In this document: positions 52,782 to 60,716 of the stretch, piece after piece
Layout of the letters: each line of letters begins with the position of its first letter
Position numbering within the stretch: position 1 is the first letter of the stretch
Source: a virus
Virus record (IMG/VR): IMGVR_UViG_3300029286_001586
Location: 1 to 64,000 of that record
DNA length: 64,000 bases
Direction: 5' to 3' (one strand)
The notes under the pieces: generated by a model
Told to the model about the DNA's origin: nothing
Databases searched by the model: none
What the model saw: the letters and a program-made list of their open reading frames with translations, nothing else
Position numbers and translations under genes: made by a program

Positions 52782-54308
52782 CTATTTTTCCTGTGATTGC
52801 CATGATTCTTTTGTTATATATACCCCGTCCGTGTCCCGCTCCAGTGTTATATATCCTTTCTTTGTTAGAAAATCGCACATTGTTTGCAGCGTTTCTCGTC
52901 CTATCTTTGTGACTCTGCTTGCTTCTTCCATGTCGTTCCATTGAAACACATTACTGCCCAACAGTCCATAGAGTGAGTTGATTAATATTTTAGTTGATTG
53001 TTCCTCTGCTTTATATCTCTCTAGTCCTGTTTCTTTGGCTTGCGCTTTCATACTGAATCTTAGGTCTGTAAGAGTTTTAAGCAGTTTAGGAAACACTTTG
53101 AATTTGTCTGATTTGGGACAGACATTATAATTCAACATGACTGATGGATAAAGCGAATTAACATCTAAATGATAGACATGTTCAAATATTCCTCTCTGTT
53201 CGGCTCCGACCATAGCACCTTCAAAATCTATTTTTTCCTGCTTGATAGGGATTGCATGTCCTTGTCTGTAATATTCCCTGACAAACATTCCTGTCATTTT
53301 CGTGGAAGAACTAGCAATACACACTTTCTCATAGTTCATAGGAAGCATTTGTGTCTGGTAGAAGTCTTTTTGTGTCAGTAATTTTGATAGATGGTCAACT
53401 GCCAAACAATCGTCCATACAATGCTTTATAATCAACTGCTTATCTGTTTTAAGAAATTCTGCTATCTTAGTTTTATCAATATTCATATCCTCGAACTTCT
53501 TACCAAATCGCTCTGATACATCATCGAGTTTATATGTTTCAAGTTCTCTGTAAATAGCATCCCAGGCACGAACAGAATAATATAGGTCAACACAATGCCG
53601 ACCCCAAATCTTAGGGACCATTATTTCCACGCTTTGATTATCACCCATACGAATATGGGTCTGGAACATATACATGTCGGAATTATTGCGTCCGATATTC
53701 GGTCTGATATCATGAACTGCTGCTCTATTCATGAGTAATTGAAAGTCGAAACTGAATCCATTATAGCTTTCAATAACATCAGGATTCAATCTCTTAATAA
53801 CTTCAAAAAAATGCTCGATGATAAAATTCTCATCACCGATTATGTAATCGCTTTTATCTCCGCAAGTATAACAGATAATTAATATCTCTGAATCAGTAAG
53901 CGATAGACCCGTTGACTCAATATTGAATTGTAAGCGTTTCAGGTCTTCATATTCCATTCCCTTGAATAGAGTCTTTCCTGTTTGAATCATGTACTGAGTA
54001 TTCATATCCGAAATTGTAAAGTGTTGGGGTTGTGCCAAACCATTGTTCTGTCTCAATGTTTTCATCAGGGGAAAAAACAATCGGGGTTCAATATAAGCCA
54101 AGATGTTATATCCGTCTCCCTGAAGTTCTTCATATTCTTTTTGTCCAATACGACTTAGCTGATTTTTAGAAGAAAGATAAAGAAATGGCTTAAACGCTTC
54201 TTTAAAAGTTTTACCATTCCTAAAGATAGTAGTTGCAGTTCCATTATTTACTTCAATAGATACTATATCCGTGGTCTCATTTTTTCCGTATATTAAAATA
54301 TCGTTCAG
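52782..54308 (-). CDS. Family B DNA polymerase, N-terminal part (stops after motif C)
   Basis: 508 aa from a probable CTG at 54308, because no ATG/GTG/TTG exists in the first 69 codons; TGGAG precedes it and it overlaps the upstream stop as CTGA. Exonuclease motifs are decayed: Exo I N-I-E (N129 in place of D), Exo II Y-N-G-F-S-F-D normal, Exo III H-C-M-D-D (H296 for Tyr). Polymerase motifs: D-V-N-S-L-Y-P-S (D382), K-I-L-I-N-S-L-Y-G, D-T-D-G-V-Y-I (D492, D494). TAG at 52782 then same-frame continuation into the thumb-primase gene. Confidence 0.88.
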   Translation of the reverse strand: MNDILIYGKNETTDIVSIEVNNGTATTIFRNGKTFKEAFKPFLYLSSKNQLSRIGQKEYEELQGDGYNILAYIEPRLFFPLMKTLRQNNGLAQPQHFTISDMNTQYMIQTGKTLFKGMEYEDLKRLQFNIESTGLSLTDSEILIICYTCGDKSDYIIGDENFIIEHFFEVIKRLNPDVIESYNGFSFDFQLLMNRAAVHDIRPNIGRNNSDMYMFQTHIRMGDNQSVEIMVPKIWGRHCVDLYYSVRAWDAIYRELETYKLDDVSERFGKKFEDMNIDKTKIAEFLKTDKQLIIKHCMDDCLAVDHLSKLLTQKDFYQTQMLPMNYEKVCIASSSTKMTGMFVREYYRQGHAIPIKQEKIDFEGAMVGAEQRGIFEHVYHLDVNSLYPSVMLNYNVCPKSDKFKVFPKLLKTLTDLRFSMKAQAKETGLERYKAEEQSTKILINSLYGLLGSNVFQWNDMEEASRVTKIGRETLQTMCDFLTKKGYITLERDTDGVYITKESWQSQEK

Positions 54309-54598
54309 AATTTTACTCCATAACTTATTAAAGATTTTGTGTAATTATTTCGTGGATTGGAATCAACTCGATGGAAACACTCATGATAAAAATTTAGATT
54401 ATCAGAACCCAAATATATAGAATAAAGAACTTTATCTGGATTAAAACCTTGTAATGATGCTCTGCTTATATAAGACATTACATCGCATTTTATCTTTATA
54501 TCAGAACCAACTTCACCACGAACTCCAGATATGAACTGACCATTATCTTCCCCAATATAAAGGGCTATTAAGAATATAATCAATAGTATGTGCTTCAT
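54305..54598 (-). CDS. Secreted/anchored hypothetical protein, leaderless
   Basis: 97 aa. ATG 5 nt after TATAAT, so predicted leaderless. Strong N-terminal hydrophobic signal (residues 4-15, I-L-L-I-I-F-L-I-A-L-Y-I) followed by polar sequence with G-V-R-G-E-V-G-S. Its TGA overlaps the polymerase start. Could be an early host-envelope-directed protein. Unknown. Confidence 0.6.
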   Translation of the reverse strand: MKHILLIIFLIALYIGEDNGQFISGVRGEVGSDIKIKCDVMSYISRASLQGFNPDKVLYSIYLGSDNLNFYHECFHRVDSNPRNNYTKSLISYGVKF

Positions 54599-54603
54599 AT
54601 ATC

Positions 54604-54632
54604 ATTATACCACATAATAGCCCCAAAGTTGA
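54604..54632 (-). promoter_or_regulatory. Early promoter, leftward
   Basis: -35-like TCAACT (54627-54632), 17-bp spacer, TGG plus -10 TATAAT (54604-54609). ATG of the next gene 5 nt beyond. Drives polymerase-primase. Confidence 0.85.
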
Positions 54633-55403
54633 CTACAAATTAGTCGATGGTTTTAATATCTGGAGATTTTTACCGACTTTGCACCAACCACCACAGTCCT
54701 GACATTGCGCTCTCTTATATTTCGTGGTGGCATTAATTGAAAATCCTCTTGATTGCATATTACCAGACCCGCACTTGGGACATACTAATTTATTAGTGTA
54801 CATTCCTAAATTTGGGTGAGTATTCATCCAGGGAAGAAGTCTGAGATATATCTTTTCAAGAAGAATAACATCATTTGCGTTATACTGCTTCATCTTTTTC
54901 CACGCTTCGAGTTTTCCAGCCATACAATCCAGCCATAACTTAAATCCGCCAGTTTCGACTTTAACTCCCAAATCTAAATACTTGCCGAGGTCATTTAAGC
55001 TGTTGCTATTAAAAGCAAAGTTTTTTTTTGCTACTATCTTAGTATCAACTGTTTTGAATGGGGCTGGAGGTTTCATTTTATGAAATGAAAATCTTGAATT
55101 ACTTTTTTTAATATCAAAATCTGCCCCGTTATGAGCAACTACAATATCTGCTTCATCAAAGAGCTTCCAAATGTCCTCTACCAACGCTTTATCGCTTTCT
55201 TTGTCTTTTTTATAAAGCGGATAATCACAGAGTCCTTTGGAAAACACTTTCTCTCCCAACCACTTCGCACTGAAACTCAAAATATGCCATTCGTCTTTAT
55301 TCTCAATAATATGGGTTTCCCAGGGATGCGACCACCAATAGCCGAGATTAGGACTGGTCTCAATATCGAATATCAATATTTTGGACTCATTATCTTTCTT
55401 CAT
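54633..55403 (-). CDS. DnaQ-like 3'-5' exonuclease (DEDDy) with zinc ribbon
   Basis: 256 aa. Exo I D-I-E-T (D13, E15), Exo II H-N-G-A-D-F-D (D95/D97 region), Exo III Y-N-A-N-D (Y174, D178). C-terminal zinc ribbon C208, C211, C234, C237. Because the polymerase has lost its own exonuclease residues, this protein probably provides proofreading or maturation of ends. Two genes upstream of the polymerase in the leftward direction. Confidence 0.85.
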   Translation of the reverse strand: MKKDNESKILIFDIETSPNLGYWWSHPWETHIIENKDEWHILSFSAKWLGEKVFSKGLCDYPLYKKDKESDKALVEDIWKLFDEADIVVAHNGADFDIKKSNSRFSFHKMKPPAPFKTVDTKIVAKKNFAFNSNSLNDLGKYLDLGVKVETGGFKLWLDCMAGKLEAWKKMKQYNANDVILLEKIYLRLLPWMNTHPNLGMYTNKLVCPKCGSGNMQSRGFSINATTKYKRAQCQDCGGWCKVGKNLQILKPSTNL

Positions 55404-55961
55404 TTATTCCTCCTCTTTATTTAATCTAACTGAAACAATAGTGTCTTCATAAATCTCGACACCAGGAATTTTTGTATTCGGGTCCTGAAGTATTGCTCCT
55501 TGTATTTTCTTTGGGTCAATGACTTCCGAATAAAAAATATGAGGCACTTTTTCTTCATCAACAATGTTATATTTTATTTTACTTGACCTAGATATTCCTT
55601 CTATATATTCAGGCACGAATTCTATGCCGTTCTTTTTAGCTTCCGCTTTTTCCATATTATCAAATTGAACAATGGCATTTTTAATGACAGTCTCGGCTAT
55701 TTCTCCCTTTTCAATCAAAGGTTTAAATATTTTCTGCGCTGCTTTTATTGCTACTTTTGAGGGTTGAATAATGCTATCAAGAGCATCTTCTGCATCTTTT
55801 GCATACTGTTTAGCTTTCTTTACTAAATCCGCTCCTTCAAATAACTGTTTTACCGTAGTTATTTTATATTCTTTTATGGGGAACTGTATTTCTTGCGCTC
55901 TTTTTATTAGAGCAATTGCTTGCGGATTTACTACTGCGACTTCTTCTTTCTTTTTAGCCAT
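55404..55961 (-). CDS. Conserved phage protein, early region
   Basis: 185 aa. Long helical front (D-L-V-K-K-A-K-Q-Y-A-K-D-A-E-D-A-L-D) and the end I-P-G-V-E-I-Y-E-D-T-I-V-S-V-R, which matches a widespread phage family with a G-V-R-I-Y-x-x-x-x-V-S-V-R tail that lies near recombination/replication genes (Gam/DUF-like). Function not certain. Confidence 0.65.
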   Translation of the reverse strand: MAKKKEEVAVVNPQAIALIKRAQEIQFPIKEYKITTVKQLFEGADLVKKAKQYAKDAEDALDSIIQPSKVAIKAAQKIFKPLIEKGEIAETVIKNAIVQFDNMEKAEAKKNGIEFVPEYIEGISRSSKIKYNIVDEEKVPHIFYSEVIDPKKIQGAILQDPNTKIPGVEIYEDTIVSVRLNKEEE

Positions 55962-56073
55962 TATTTATCTCCTTGTTAAACGCATATAAAAATAATCCTA
56001 TTATTACGGTCCAACTTCCAATCAAAGCCCAAAATGCACACCATAACCAAAATATTACATCATGATTCGTCAT
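55954..56073 (-). CDS. Membrane micropeptide (39 aa)
   Basis: One hydrophobic helix (residues 8-31, W-L-W-C-A-F-W-A-L-I-G-S-W-T-V-I-I-G-L-F-L). Overlaps the next gene by 8 bases; ribosome site for that gene is at its end. Unknown. Confidence 0.5.
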   Translation of the reverse strand: MTNHDVIFWLWCAFWALIGSWTVIIGLFLYAFNKEINNG

Positions 56074-56135
56074 TCATTTGTCCTTTCTAATTCGTCGTCA
56101 TAAAAATAGCCAAATTTTATTCAGTTTAATCATTT

Positions 56136-56735
56136 TCATTTGTATTTTTCTTTCAAAAAGTCTATCAATTGTCCGACGCATTTAAAAACTCCTCCCCCAC
56201 TTGGTCTAACCATTCCATGAATCATTGAACCGTTTATTCTTGTCTTTGAAGCTGTTATTAGGTACACTGGTTTTGTCCTGAAACCAAGTTTTTTTAGTCC
56301 TGGTCTGACTGTTGTTTCATAAAATTCTCTATCTTCTCCGCACCAATTATCTTTTATCAAATCAAACGATGTCAATACTGTTGCAATAGTTATCTCTCTT
56401 GTAGTACCAACATAATGTGTTCCTGGCGGAATATTTGCTATTATAATATCAGCTTTTCTTACGTTCTCAATATCGACTTCCCAAATATTCCGATAAATAT
56501 TATCAACTTCATCATCTTTTCCAAGCATACGCAGTTTTTTAATTTGCTTATTGCTATCTATAACATCGAATCCTGTTTTCTTTGTTTCTTGTTTACATGG
56601 ATTAAATATTTGCACAATTGGAATTCCTGAAGCGATTAAAGCGTTTTCAATCTTAATGAATTCTGAGTCTGCTTCATCGTCGCCTTCCATCGGACCGACA
56701 ATATAAACAGTTAAATTTTCATATTTTTTGTTCAT
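56136..56735 (-). CDS. Nucleoside 2-deoxyribosyltransferase-like protein (DUF4406-type)
   Basis: 199 aa. Y-I-V-G-P-M-E-G opening, V-R-K-A-D-I-I-I-A-N-I and Y-V-G-T-T-R-E-I-T-I-A motifs of the Rossmann-like nucleoside deoxyribosyltransferase group. Could hydrolyse or exchange bases on nucleotides, or modify nucleotides used in phage DNA; substrate unknown. Confidence 0.72.
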   Translation of the reverse strand: MNKKYENLTVYIVGPMEGDDEADSEFIKIENALIASGIPIVQIFNPCKQETKKTGFDVIDSNKQIKKLRMLGKDDEVDNIYRNIWEVDIENVRKADIIIANIPPGTHYVGTTREITIATVLTSFDLIKDNWCGEDREFYETTVRPGLKKLGFRTKPVYLITASKTRINGSMIHGMVRPSGGGVFKCVGQLIDFLKEKYK

Positions 56736-56847
56736 ATTTTAACTCTATTATTCCTGTTTCGTCATTTATATCTTCTGGGTCATCAAGACCATCGCCTATC
56801 ATTTCTTCTGGACCGACTTTAGATACAATAATATTCTTATCTGACAT
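56719..56847 (-). CDS. Acidic miniprotein (42 aa)
   Basis: Strong ribosome site GGAG 6-7 nt upstream. Very acidic (D-G-L-D-D-P-E-D-I-N-D-E-T). May be a DNA mimic-like inhibitor; this is only composition. Overlaps the next gene by 17 bases. Confidence 0.55.
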   Translation of the reverse strand: MSDKNIIVSKVGPEEMIGDGLDDPEDINDETGIIELKYEQKI

Positions 56848-56858
56848 ATGTATCTCCT

Positions 56859-57056
56859 TCAATTTTTGTTCGTTCTATTCTTTGAAGTAAATTCTGTCAT
56901 TAATCTATCCATAAAATTTGCCATTCTATCTCTTGCCCATTCAACGGGAACTTTTTCATCAAGCTGTCCTGCCATATACATTCTCAGTCCTACCATATCA
57001 ATCCAATGCATAAAATCACTAATATTATCAATCATTTTGTCTAAATCTTTGCCCAT
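56859..57056 (-). CDS. Hypothetical protein
   Basis: 65 aa, helical, Met- and Asp-rich, unknown. Ribosome site AGGAGA. Coupled to the micropeptide before it. Confidence 0.55.
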   Translation of the reverse strand: MGKDLDKMIDNISDFMHWIDMVGLRMYMAGQLDEKVPVEWARDRMANFMDRLMTEFTSKNRTNKN

Positions 57057-57065
57057 TATTTTCTC

Positions 57066-57125
57066 CTAATGAGTTATTGCGACAAGAATCATGAATATGG
57101 CTGTACCTATGAATAATGCTTCCAT
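57066..57125 (-). CDS. Membrane micropeptide (19 aa)
   Basis: Starts directly after the helicase stop (TAAATG) with AAAGGA upstream; nearly all residues are hydrophobic (A-L-F-I-G-T-A-I-F-M-I-L-V-A-I-T). Very small, but coupling and ribosome site favour a real gene. Confidence 0.4.
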   Translation of the reverse strand: MEALFIGTAIFMILVAITH

Positions 57126-57947
57126 TTATAAATCCTTTATTAGATGATATTGTTTCTGGAAATTATGTTCCATTTGCAGTCCTGATGGTCCGTTCCTATT
57201 CTTTTTAACATCAACAGTAAGCACATCATCAACACTCCAGATAAAAAAGACTCTATGTGCGTCATATTCTTTGCTCCCACTTCCCTTTAGGTCCGATAGT
57301 TTGAAGTTCAATATAGTACGTTTTGATGCTTCTCTATTCATTGCAGTAACTGCGACAACAGGAATATTATATGTTTTTGTTATTTGCAACAAACCTCTCA
57401 TAATAGACGACAGTGCTTCATGAGTATTTTCTGAAGAACTCATTTCGGGCATAATATCAATATAATCTAACATTAATATGTTTGGTTTAAGTTCTTCAAT
57501 GACGAGTTCTATCTTTTCCATAGGAATATTTTCGTCAATAACAAACAGAGGAAGCTCTATTAGTTCAGCTTTCGCTTTTTTTATTTTGGCTTTATCTATA
57601 TCTTTAGTTATTTTTTTCGTCTTAAATATCATTGAATTGAGTTGTGTTTTATTTGAGAGCATATTAATACCAATTTCGTCCTGAAACACTTCATAAGTAA
57701 TTAAAAGAACTTTTTTGTTCTGCTCGGCGATATTCATAGCGAGTTGCAATAAAAACGTCGATTTTCCGCTGCCAGGCGAACCCGCAATTAACGTCAATTC
57801 TCTATTACCAAATCCTCCCAGCATGGTATCAATCTGTTTAAACCCGCTTTTAAGACCGACTTCTCCTGACTCAACACGTTTCATAACTCCTTCAGCAGAA
57901 GTTAATATCGAATTCATATTTTTTAGATAATTTGGTTCCTTGTTCAT
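57126..57947 (-). CDS. DnaB-type replicative helicase (C-terminal domain only), predicted leaderless
   Basis: 273 aa, lacking the N-terminal primase-binding domain of full DnaB (about 450 aa). Walker A A-G-S-P-G-S-G-K-S-T (55-64), Walker B I-L-M-L-D-Y-I-D-I-M, and a C-terminal K-N-R-N-G-P-S-G motif. Unwinds DNA at the fork. ATG is 6 nt after TATAAT, with no ribosome site. First gene of a leftward operon. Confidence 0.88.
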   Translation of the reverse strand: MNKEPNYLKNMNSILTSAEGVMKRVESGEVGLKSGFKQIDTMLGGFGNRELTLIAGSPGSGKSTFLLQLAMNIAEQNKKVLLITYEVFQDEIGINMLSNKTQLNSMIFKTKKITKDIDKAKIKKAKAELIELPLFVIDENIPMEKIELVIEELKPNILMLDYIDIMPEMSSSENTHEALSSIMRGLLQITKTYNIPVVAVTAMNREASKRTILNFKLSDLKGSGSKEYDAHRVFFIWSVDDVLTVDVKKNRNGPSGLQMEHNFQKQYHLIKDL

Positions 57948-57953
57948 TACTCT

Positions 57954-57982
57954 ATTATACCACTTTCAAGAGGAAAAGTTTA
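57954..57982 (-). promoter_or_regulatory. Early promoter, leftward
   Basis: -35-like TAAACT (57977-57982), 17-bp spacer, TGG plus TATAAT (57954-57959). The helicase ATG lies 6 nt downstream, exactly where transcription should start. Inside the end of the upstream gene's region. Confidence 0.85.
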
Positions 57983-58477
57983 CTCATAATCTATAAAATC
58001 CTGTATAAGTGTTTGATTGGTCTTTTTTTGTTTGACAACTTCTTTGACTTCCCGCTCTGTCTTGTCTCTTATTTTTTTAAGAACCGCTTTGACATAACGA
58101 ACATCATAAACTCCATTATCTAATGCAACTCCAATGGCTTCGCTCTTTTGTTCTTCGTTGCCTTCCAGAGCATCGAGTTCTTCCAGTGCCATAAACTGAC
58201 ACTTTGCAGAGCGATTCATTTTGGTAATAAAATAAGTAATGTATTGATTTCTTCCGTCCAATAATTCTTTCAGTCTTTTGACCCAATCAACTTTTTCATG
58301 TCCCTTGCTTTTAATCGAGAGATGAAAATTCCTGCGCTTTTGAAAAAGAGCTTTTACCAACGCTTCCTGAATATCAGCTTTAATATACTTCTCTTTATTC
58401 ATTTCATAGATTTCTTCTTCGGAATACTCTTTATCTATTATAATCGTACAGCTTGGTATTTTACAACTTAGCTTCAC
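57980..58477 (-). CDS. Hypothetical protein upstream of helicase
   Basis: 165 aa, helical and Lys/Glu-rich, unknown; may be a helicase loader or fork accessory by position. Its stop is within the promoter for the helicase. C-S-C-type front: M-K-L-S-C-K-I-P-S-C-T. Confidence 0.55.
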   Translation of the reverse strand: MKLSCKIPSCTIIIDKEYSEEEIYEMNKEKYIKADIQEALVKALFQKRRNFHLSIKSKGHEKVDWVKRLKELLDGRNQYITYFITKMNRSAKCQFMALEELDALEGNEEQKSEAIGVALDNGVYDVRYVKAVLKKIRDKTEREVKEVVKQKKTNQTLIQDFIDYE

Positions 58478-58764
58478 TGATTAGGACTCCTTGACCATCT
58501 TTGTTCTGAAGGTACATTTGCAAATTTAATTTCAATTTGAGAAAATGTATCAGGAATTGAATTACTATCCATAACACTTGCCCATGTTATTGCTGGCATT
58601 ATTGCAATTTTATGTCGTTCTGATGGTGTCATAACTCTATAATGGTCATGATTGCAATTTGGGCAAAAGAACACTTGTTTTCCTTCTAATTCCATATCCC
58701 ATTCAAATGTTTGATATGAGTCACAATTATGACAATAAAGCTGTTCTTTAATTGTTCTTGACAT
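58474..58764 (-). CDS. Zinc-ribbon protein
   Basis: 96 aa: C-H-N-C-D near the start and C-P-N-C-N-H-D-H about 23 residues later, a zinc ribbon; then a beta-helical region. Overlaps the next by 4 bases. Confidence 0.6.
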   Translation of the reverse strand: MSRTIKEQLYCHNCDSYQTFEWDMELEGKQVFFCPNCNHDHYRVMTPSERHKIAIMPAITWASVMDSNSIPDTFSQIEIKFANVPSEQRWSRSPNQ

Positions 58765-58946
58765 TAATCATCTTCCTTTTCTTCGTCTTTGTACATAACT
58801 ATTAAAGCTACTGTTTCTCCCTTTAGTCCCAAAAATGTTTTTATTTCAAGCAATTTCCACCCATATTCAACATCGTTATTGATGTCCTTATCAATAAAAC
58901 TCATATTTGAAACCTTCGTCTTATAAACTCGTCTTGATTCTGTCAT
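58764..58946 (-). CDS. Hypothetical protein
   Basis: 60 aa, I-D-K-D-I-N-N-D-V-E-Y-G-W-K-L-L-E-I-K-T-F front, acidic end. One-base overlap. Small beta-barrel-like; unknown. Confidence 0.5.
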   Translation of the reverse strand: MTESRRVYKTKVSNMSFIDKDINNDVEYGWKLLEIKTFLGLKGETVALIVMYKDEEKEDD

Positions 58947-59464
58947 TTCTTTCTCCCTTTTAATAGTGTAGCAAGTTTTACTGGCTGATAATTATTTAGT
59001 TCTGGACTAATCAAAATATGTCTATCATCTGTCGGAACGTATTCATCTGGATATGATTTGAGTATGTCCCTGTCCAGATTATGCAAGTGTCCGTGTATAT
59101 TTATCTCATCGTCTTTAACTGGTATTGGTCTATGCGAGAACACTATTTTATGACCCATGAATCGCATTGAAATTGTATCGGCAACAAAATCCCAACCATG
59201 CTTCATATACCACTCATTCGATTTGGTATCATGGTTTCCTCTTATGAGCCATCTTTTTTTTGCGACAGAAAAACTATTTAACGATTCGTGTGTTTTTTCG
59301 TCATTTCCCATAGATACATCACCAAGATGAAGTAATATAGAGTCTCTAGGAAGAAGGTGCAATGCTTTCCATTGTAGTTCTTCGTGGTCCAATGGTCTAT
59401 GACAATACTTTATTATTGCATCATGATTAAAATGTGTATCACTAACTATCCAAAGATTGTTCAT
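58943..59464 (-). CDS. Metallophosphoesterase
   Basis: 173 aa from ATG 59464, which is coupled (ATGA) and has GGAG upstream. Signature: S-D-T-H-F (D, H), L-G-D-V-S, R-G-N-H-D, F-S-H-R-P and H-G-H-L-H, the complete metal-binding set of the calcineurin-like superfamily. Hydrolyses phosphoesters; phage roles include nucleotide or 5'-end processing. Substrate unknown. Confidence 0.88.
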   Translation of the reverse strand: MNNLWIVSDTHFNHDAIIKYCHRPLDHEELQWKALHLLPRDSILLHLGDVSMGNDEKTHESLNSFSVAKKRWLIRGNHDTKSNEWYMKHGWDFVADTISMRFMGHKIVFSHRPIPVKDDEINIHGHLHNLDRDILKSYPDEYVPTDDRHILISPELNNYQPVKLATLLKGRKK

Positions 59465-59667
59465 AGTGTTCTCCAATCTCCGTGAACATGGTAGCACGAA
59501 TGGTTGGTATTATAAGCATGTGCGATAGTATAAATATCAGATATAGATTGCGATAAAGCAACTAGCTTTTTATCATATCTTTCGGGATGTATTAAATAAG
59601 TTTCGTTATCAGATTGGTAACAAAGTTCTTCAATTTTATCTAGTATTTGATTTGTTGTGGGTTCCAT
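59461..59667 (-). CDS. Hypothetical protein
   Basis: 68 aa, unknown. Helical, with H-S-C-Y-H-V-H-G at the end, which could bind a metal. Overlaps the phosphoesterase start. Confidence 0.5.
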   Translation of the reverse strand: MEPTTNQILDKIEELCYQSDNETYLIHPERYDKKLVALSQSISDIYTIAHAYNTNHSCYHVHGDWRTL

Positions 59668-59668
59668 A

Positions 59669-59815
59669 TTATCCTTTCATAAATATAAATGTAATTATAT
59701 TTGCCACTAAATAAAGAGAAGCTAGTAAAGTTTTTAGTAGGCTTGCTTCTCGAATACATCCAACAAAAATCAATAAACAACCTCCAATAATTAAAGTGTT
59801 ATTGAGATAGTTCAT
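59669..59815 (-). CDS. Two-helix membrane micropeptide (48 aa)
   Basis: Two membrane helices (residues 7-21 and 27-45), R-E in the short loop between, K-G at the end. AAGGGA ribosome site. Could be a holin-like or host-membrane modulator in the early region. Confidence 0.55.
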   Translation of the reverse strand: MNYLNNTLIIGGCLLIFVGCIREASLLKTLLASLYLVANIITFIFMKG

Positions 59816-60200
59816 TAGATTTCCCTTTTTTAATAATAGATTGTGCCAAAGAAATTCGTTGACCGATGGCTTTAGCCATGTTCTCCATCATATCCCTGAG
59901 TTCCCTGTATTCACTTGCCTTGTCATTGATATAAATTTCTTTTTCATAGTCAGTTCCTTTAAGTCCTTTTGAAACAGCTTCTTTTTTATAAGACTCTAAA
60001 AGTTTTGCTTGTTCTTTTCGATAATATTTCTCAGCAATGGGAAGTAGATAAAGAACATTACTATACCATGCTTCTATCTCTTTTGCCTGTGCTTCAACTA
60101 CATCAGCTTCTTCAGCAAGGGGACACTGAAAAAGTGTACCAATAGCTGTCAACACTTCTTTTGCTTGTGTTTCTAGGTCTTTATATGAAAGTAATATCAT
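59799..60200 (-). CDS. Hypothetical coiled-coil protein
   Basis: 133 aa; helical with Glu/Lys/Ala and Y-Y-R-K-E-Q-A-K-L-L-E-S-Y-K-K-E-A heptads. Unknown. Ribosome site AAGGAG. Confidence 0.55.
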   Translation of the reverse strand: MILLSYKDLETQAKEVLTAIGTLFQCPLAEEADVVEAQAKEIEAWYSNVLYLLPIAEKYYRKEQAKLLESYKKEAVSKGLKGTDYEKEIYINDKASEYRELRDMMENMAKAIGQRISLAQSIIKKGKSNELSQ

Positions 60201-60210
60201 GCAATTCTCC

Positions 60211-60288
60211 TTATATTTCGTTTACTTCTGGGACCAAAAAATAATGAATATTGCAACTCATTCCATAACTACTTGTCAATGTTGTCAT
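60211..60288 (-). CDS. Doubtful peptide (25 aa)
   Basis: Only weak evidence: an ATG-to-TAA frame with no ribosome site. Upstream in the same frame the sequence continues without a normal start codon, so the real gene, if any, is unclear. The rest of the 130-bp gap between 60200 and 60330 shows nothing else I can support. Confidence 0.2.
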   Translation of the reverse strand: MTTLTSSYGMSCNIHYFLVPEVNEI

Positions 60289-60329
60289 ATATATGCTTCC
60301 AAGAGGAACAATTTCATTGATATGTTCTC

Positions 60330-60512
60330 CTAATGTTTATTATTATCAGACGAATAAAATCCTGGGCTATTGAACTGAATACCTCCTAATTTATAAACTC
60401 TTGAAGCGGGTTTACCGCATTTTTTACAAAGTATAATCGGCAGCTCATTCATAGAATGAAACTCCTCCCAAACTATTTTACAATCCTTACATTCATAATC
60501 ATATGCTGGCAT
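60330..60512 (-). CDS. FmdB-like zinc-ribbon protein (second copy)
   Basis: 60 aa from ATG 60512. P-A-Y-D-Y-E-C-K-D-C-K-I-V-W-E-E-F and L-C-K-K-C-G-K-P-A-S-R-V-Y are the FmdB signature. A longer in-frame start exists but would lie inside the tRNA-like region, so I prefer this one. No clear ribosome site. Confidence 0.65.
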   Translation of the reverse strand: MPAYDYECKDCKIVWEEFHSMNELPIILCKKCGKPASRVYKLGGIQFNSPGFYSSDNNKH

Positions 60513-60545
60513 AAATTTTAGAGAGCGTCTATGGCTTTGCAAAGT

Positions 60546-60630
60546 TGCGTCTCTGTGGAGTCGAACCACTGAAACTGCTTTGATAGCCCCCAAAACAACC
60601 CAGACCTTGCTGAGTCCTCACCATAAACGC
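60546..60630 (-). tRNA. tRNA-like sequence, degenerate
   Basis: The 5' GCGTTT pairs with the 3' AGACGC (6 bp, one more mismatch beyond) and the T-arm GTGG-TTCGACT-CCAC is excellent. The anticodon arm does not fold cleanly (possible but weak loop with T-G-G), and the variable region looks long, so this may be a decayed or unusual tRNA. About 85 nt. Confidence 0.35.
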
Positions 60631-60645
60631 TCTTTAAAATTGTCG

Positions 60646-60716
60646 AAGCGGAGGGCGGATTTGCACCGCCGTCTCAGGGATATGAACCCCGCAAGGAACT
60701 ACTCCTCCACTCCGCT
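60646..60716 (-). tRNA. tRNA-Met/Ile(CAT)
   Basis: Full cloverleaf on the leftward strand: acceptor AGCGGAG/CTCCGCT (7 bp), D-stem GAGG/CCTT, anticodon stem CGGGG/CCCTG with loop TTCATAT (T33, anticodon CAT), T-arm GGCGG-TGCAAAT-CCGCC. T55 is G, the D-loop lacks the GG pair, and no CCA is encoded. CAT could be initiator or elongator Met, or Ile if lysidine-modified. Confidence 0.82.

Noticed and set aside
52782-52784. Genome-wide TAG reassignment
   Set aside because: TAG is the natural stop of portal, RtcB, the 61.0-kb gene and others, each with the next ribosome site close by.
52708-52941. Leftward 77-aa frame bridging polymerase and primase
   Set aside because: Wrong frame relative to both; overlaps their conserved ends and has no ribosome site.
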